A stretch of 64,000 nucleotides of DNA from Arthrobacter echini (GTDB lineage Bacteria; Actinomycetota; Actinomycetes; Actinomycetales; Micrococcaceae), in the NCBI RefSeq assembly GCF_008107445.1, contig NZ_VSLD01000003.1, positions 62,001-126,000 on the forward strand, in the 5' to 3' direction. Of the stretch, positions 60,637 to 64,000 are shown in pieces. The translations under genes and the position numbers were made by a program. A model generated the notes under the pieces. That model saw only the letters and a program-made list of their open reading frames with translations. It ran no database searches and had not been told where the DNA came from. The stretch's first letter is position 1; every line of letters starts with the position of its first letter.

Positions 60637-62664
60637 ATGTACCGGGCGGACTGGCCGGACGTCGACGGAACCGGCGTGCCCGAGGACCTCTTCGTGAGGG
60701 CCCTGGAGGCCACCTCGGAGGTCTCCATGATCACCGACGCCGAGCAGAACATCCGGTACGTGTCGGAGATGTTCGTGACCATCACCGGGTACTCGCGGGA
60801 GGAGGTTCTCGGCCACAACTGCCGCATGCTCCAGGGCCCGGGAACGGACCGCGGGACGACGGCGGCCATCCGCGACGCGCTGGTCTCCGGAACACCGTTC
60901 GACGGCGAGATCCTGAACTACCGCAAGGACGGCTCGGCCTTCTGGAACGCGCTGCGCATCACCCCGCTCTATTCGCCGGACGGCGAGCTCACCCATTTCG
61001 TCAGCGTCCAGCGGGACATCAACACGCGGATGGCCCTGCTGGAGCAGCTGAGGTTCCAGGCCCTGCACGACCAGGTCACCGGGCTGCCGAACAGGGTGGA
61101 GATGGGAGCGCGTATCGGGCAGCTCATGGCCGCGCCACGCCCTGCCGAGACGGTGGACGCCGTGGGAGTCATAGACCTCGACGACTTCCGGATTATCAAC
61201 AACACCTTCGGCCACGCCGCCGGCGATCTGCTGCTGCGCGCGTGGGCCCTGCGGCTCCAGAGCCGGCTCCGGGACGAGGACTTCCTCGGCAGGATGGGTG
61301 GGGACGAGTTCGTGGTCATCTTCCGTGATGTCCCGCGCAGCGGCACGCGTGGGGAGTTCGAACGTCTCCTCGAACCGTTGAGCGACGCCATCGATTCACC
61401 GTTCATGATCGACGGCGACGCCGTGCTGATCGGCATGAGCATGGGCATAGCGCTCGTGACGGACGGCGTGACCGACGCCGCGGACATCCTGCGGGCAGCC
61501 GACGAGGCGCTCTACTCGGTGAAGCAGCGCAAGGCGGACAGGACCCAGTGGTGGGAGCTCGGCGCCGATGACGGTGTGCAGGCCTGCCCCTCCCGCTCGG
61601 AGGGATCCAGAGGATCCGAGGACACCCGGGGCGAGGCCTGCCGACGGGCCCTGGACACCGGGCTGCAGGTACATCTGCAGCCCATCATCAATCTGCGCGA
61701 GGGGACGGTGCATCTCTTCGAAGCCCTTGCGAGGCTCGCCCTGCCGGACCGGTCCCTGCTGGCCCCCGCCGAGTTCCTGCCGCATCTGGCCGTCGCCGAC
61801 ATCGACCGGCTGTTCCGCCTGGTGCTCGACCAGGCGCTGGCCCAGTTCGGCCGATGGAGCAGCGCGGGCGTCCCGGCCGAGCTGTCCGTCAATCTGCCGC
61901 CCACCGCGTTGGATTGTCCGGACCTGATCGACTTCCTGAGTGATCGGCTCGCCCACCACCGGATGGAGCCGCGGCGGCTCACGCTCGAACTGCTCGAGTC
62001 GGGGAATCTCGACTCCGACGCGCAGCGTGATGTGCTGCTGCGGATCGTGGGACTCGGCGTCGGCCTGGCGATGGACGATCTCGGCGCCGGGTACAGCAGC
62101 CTCAAGCGGCTCTCCTCGCTCCCGTTCAGCACCATCAAGCTGGACCAGGACCTGCTCGCCGATATCCACAGCAGGCCCACCGACGCGCTGAGCATGATCG
62201 CGGCGATGATCCAGCTCGGACGGGATGTGGGGATGACGGTGGTGATCGAGGGCATCGAGGAACGGGGTGTGGCCGAGGCAGTCACCGTCCTCGGAGCAGC
62301 GCTCGGCCAGGGCTTCTACTTCAGCAGGCCGCTTCCCGCGCACGAGGTTCCGGCTTTCGTGGCCCGCTTCAGCGAGCGGCTCGACCCAGACCGGTTCCGG
62401 ACCCACCTCGGAGCGCTCGCGTACCACTGGCAGTTCGCGCGTCTGGGTTCGCCGCATGCCCGGGCCCTGGACGTCTGTCCGCTCAGCCATTTCCTCTCGG
62501 CCGTCGACGCTCCCGCCGACGTCGAACGCTGGCATGCACAGCAGCACGACGGGCGTGCGGTGCACCTCGGCGCGGGGCGGCTCATGGTCGACTGGTTCGT
62601 GCAGCAGGTGCGTCGTTCAGCTCCACTGGCCCTGCTCGCGCCCGGTCCGCTGACGTTCTCCTGA
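60637..62664 (+). CDS. LOV-GGDEF-EAL protein (light-responsive c-di-GMP enzyme)
   Basis: A 675-residue signalling protein. Residues about 20-130 are a PAS domain of the LOV type: the signature GHNCRMLQGPGTD carries the photoactive Cys62, with FDGEILNYRKDGSAFWNALRI and FVSVQRDI after it. The GGDEF domain has an intact GGDEF at 221-225 and an I-site RDED at 212-215. The EAL domain starts with FEALARL (EAL 362-364) and keeps LSVNLPP, LELLES, MDDLGAGYSSL, KLDQDLL and VVIEGIEE. A C-terminal region of about 90 residues with CPLSHFL and HAQQHDG is of unknown role. GAGGAGGGGA precedes ATG 60637. It probably makes and degrades c-di-GMP in response to blue light. Confidence 0.92.
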   Translation: MYRADWPDVDGTGVPEDLFVRALEATSEVSMITDAEQNIRYVSEMFVTITGYSREEVLGHNCRMLQGPGTDRGTTAAIRDALVSGTPFDGEILNYRKDGSAFWNALRITPLYSPDGELTHFVSVQRDINTRMALLEQLRFQALHDQVTGLPNRVEMGARIGQLMAAPRPAETVDAVGVIDLDDFRIINNTFGHAAGDLLLRAWALRLQSRLRDEDFLGRMGGDEFVVIFRDVPRSGTRGEFERLLEPLSDAIDSPFMIDGDAVLIGMSMGIALVTDGVTDAADILRAADEALYSVKQRKADRTQWWELGADDGVQACPSRSEGSRGSEDTRGEACRRALDTGLQVHLQPIINLREGTVHLFEALARLALPDRSLLAPAEFLPHLAVADIDRLFRLVLDQALAQFGRWSSAGVPAELSVNLPPTALDCPDLIDFLSDRLAHHRMEPRRLTLELLESGNLDSDAQRDVLLRIVGLGVGLAMDDLGAGYSSLKRLSSLPFSTIKLDQDLLADIHSRPTDALSMIAAMIQLGRDVGMTVVIEGIEERGVAEAVTVLGAALGQGFYFSRPLPAHEVPAFVARFSERLDPDRFRTHLGALAYHWQFARLGSPHARALDVCPLSHFLSAVDAPADVERWHAQQHDGRAVHLGAGRLMVDWFVQQVRRSAPLALLAPGPLTFS

Positions 62665-62761
62665 GACCGCGCACACCGGCGTCCGCAGCACGAGCCTCGG
62701 ATTCCGCGCGTCGTGCGCGAACCGGCGCGCCGAGGGACGGTGACTAGGGCAGGATGGCTAG

Positions 62762-63985
62762 GTGACACCAGCAGAATCCGGTCCCCCGGATCGCCAGCCG
62801 CCGATCCTCCCTTCGTCCGCCGAGCCTTCACCGGGTCCGTCGGAGGGCAATGAGCGGCACGGGGCATCCACGGCCAGGCGCTTCCGCCCGAATGCCATGG
62901 CGGACGGGCTGAAGGCCAGCGCAGCCTGGACCGCACGCGGGATCATCGTCCTCGCGGGGCTCGTGATCCTCTGGTACGTCACGGGGGCGCTCTGGTCGAT
63001 CGTCCTGCCCACGCTCTTCGCGCTGCTCCTCGCCTCCGTGCTGTGGCCGCTCAACCGGGTGCTGCGGAAGATCCTTCCCAGGATACTGGCGTCGCTGGTG
63101 ACACTGCTCGGGTTCATCGGCGTCGTCGCCGGGATCGGCGCGCTGACCATCCCCACGATCGCCAGCGGCATCACCGAACTCACGGCCCTGGCCCAGGAGA
63201 ACGTCCGCGACATGGTGGACTTCGCCTCGGGGCTGCCCCTGGATCTCGATTCCGCCAATCTGGACCGCCTCGTGGACACCGCGCTGACCGAGTTGCAGTC
63301 CAACGTGGGGAACATCATCAGCGGTATCACTGCCGGCCTGAGCGAACTCACCTCCGGGACCATCGTGGTGCTGCTCTCGCTCGTCTTCACTTTCTTCTTC
63401 CTCAAGGACGGCGACCGCTTCATGCCGTGGGCGTCGCGCTGGACGAATTCCACCGCGTACGGCCACGCCGCGATGATCGCGAACGGGACCTGGAAGGCGC
63501 TGTCCCACTACATCTTCGCCCAGGCGACCGTCGCCCTGGTGGATGCCGTGTTCATCGGTCTCGGCCTGGTGCTGCTGGACATTCCGCTGGCCATCCCGCT
63601 CGCCGTGCTGGTCTTCTTCTCGGCGTTCATCCCGGTGGTCGGTGCCGTGGTCTCAGGACTCGTCGCGACGCTCGTGGCGTTCCTCGCCTACGGCTGGGTG
63701 AGCGCGCTGCTCGTCCTGGGACTGGTGGTGCTGGTCCAGCAGCTCGAGAGCAACTTCATCCAGCCACTGCTCGTCGGGAGGACCCTCGAGATCCACCCGG
63801 TCGTCGTCCTCGCCTCGGTGACCGCGGGAGGCACGCTGTTCGGGATCGTGGGGGCCTTCTTCGCGGTCCCGACGACGGCGGTGGCGATCGTCGTCCTGCA
63901 GTACCTCCGGGACCAGTCGATCGAGCAGCATCCGGCGGCCGCAGGGCCCGAGGAGGATCCCGGGCCGGCGGGAGCTGCCGGGTGA
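62762..63985 (+). CDS. AI-2E family transporter
   Basis: A 407-residue membrane protein of the AI-2E / YdiK family. A hydrophilic head of about 55 residues precedes the first pair of helices (ARGIIVLAGLVILWYVTGALW, IVLPTLFALLLASVLWPLNRVL), a middle soluble segment follows (LTELQSNVGNIISGITAGLS), and the second half has FFFLKDGDRF, IFAQATVALVDAVFIGLGLVLLDIPLAIPLAVLVFFSAFIPVVGAVVSG and QQLESNFIQPLLVGRTLEIHPVVVL, the family signature. Members are linked to export of autoinducer-2 or other small ions, not proven here. It starts with GTG 62762. Confidence 0.9.
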   Translation: MTPAESGPPDRQPPILPSSAEPSPGPSEGNERHGASTARRFRPNAMADGLKASAAWTARGIIVLAGLVILWYVTGALWSIVLPTLFALLLASVLWPLNRVLRKILPRILASLVTLLGFIGVVAGIGALTIPTIASGITELTALAQENVRDMVDFASGLPLDLDSANLDRLVDTALTELQSNVGNIISGITAGLSELTSGTIVVLLSLVFTFFFLKDGDRFMPWASRWTNSTAYGHAAMIANGTWKALSHYIFAQATVALVDAVFIGLGLVLLDIPLAIPLAVLVFFSAFIPVVGAVVSGLVATLVAFLAYGWVSALLVLGLVVLVQQLESNFIQPLLVGRTLEIHPVVVLASVTAGGTLFGIVGAFFAVPTTAVAIVVLQYLRDQSIEQHPAAAGPEEDPGPAGAAG

Positions 63986-64000
63986 CGCGGCGGCCGGTGA

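Overview
The window is a 64 kb stretch of a high-GC actinobacterial chromosome. Dense gene packing, frequent GTG starts and GTGA/ATGA stop-start overlaps, DtxR/IdeR-type iron boxes, a LuxR-type two-component pair, GreA-like and DUF1992 proteins and several Actinomycetota-type small proteins point to Actinomycetota. A Micrococcaceae member (Arthrobacter relatives) is my best guess, from overall protein style only. No rRNA, tRNA, CRISPR array, integrase or intact transposase was seen.

Layout. 1-2.5 kb: the 3' part of a secreted HNH nuclease with a Pro-Ala linker, a GH114-type lipoprotein, and a membrane-protein gene broken by an in-frame amber codon. 2.6-9.4 kb: a complete type I Wadjet plasmid-defence operon (jetA-jetB-jetC-jetD, minus strand) with overlapping genes. 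9.4-12.8 kb: acetamidase/formamidase and an APC permease, divergent from a GntR regulator with a perfect 12-bp palindrome between them. 12.8-16.6 kb: an ABC exporter (ATPase plus FtsX-like permease) divergent from a histidine kinase/response regulator pair, closed by a strong terminator. 16.7-20.2 kb: a 57-residue basic protein, a GreA-like factor, and a GH13 glucosidase with a LacI regulator. 20.4-25.9 kb: a five-gene plus-strand operon of two M20 hydrolases, a DUF5058 protein, a second membrane protein and an amidase, probably an uptake-and-hydrolysis pathway for N-acyl or N-carbamoyl compounds. 26-32.5 kb: a ferric-iron ABC importer and an adenylation-carrier-acyltransferase fusion, each with an IdeR box. 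32.5-35.6 kb: a second ABC exporter with a LolA-like protein.

35.76-36.58 kb carries the strangest feature: 16 copies of a 28-29 bp imperfect palindrome whose start-to-start distances are only about 40, 50 or 61 bp, that is 4, 5 or 6 helical turns. Four more copies in the opposite orientation, with the same spacing, lie at 57.59-57.76 kb beside a decayed sugar-permease fragment.

36.7-39.8 kb holds small membrane proteins (GlsB/YeaQ type, DUF421), a channel-like protein with a non-canonical filter, and an XRE-TPR regulator. 39.85-42.9 kb is an overlapping operon of a glycosyltransferase, a PIG-L deacetylase/methyltransferase fusion and an acyl-CoA dehydrogenase homologue, which looks like an uncharacterised biosynthetic cassette. 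43-49 kb: an RCC1-repeat protein with a recent internal duplication, an MHS-family transporter, and valine-catabolic mmsB-mmsA with a divergent LysR. 49-54.8 kb: oxidoreductases, a second GH13 enzyme, a DUF1992 protein, an F420-type reductase homologue and a GAF protein. 54.8-60.5 kb: a small Cys/His protein, a coiled-coil protein, DUF429, a lipoprotein, an amidohydrolase and an aldo/keto reductase. 60.6-64 kb: a LOV-GGDEF-EAL protein (probable blue-light control of c-di-GMP) and an AI-2E-type transporter.
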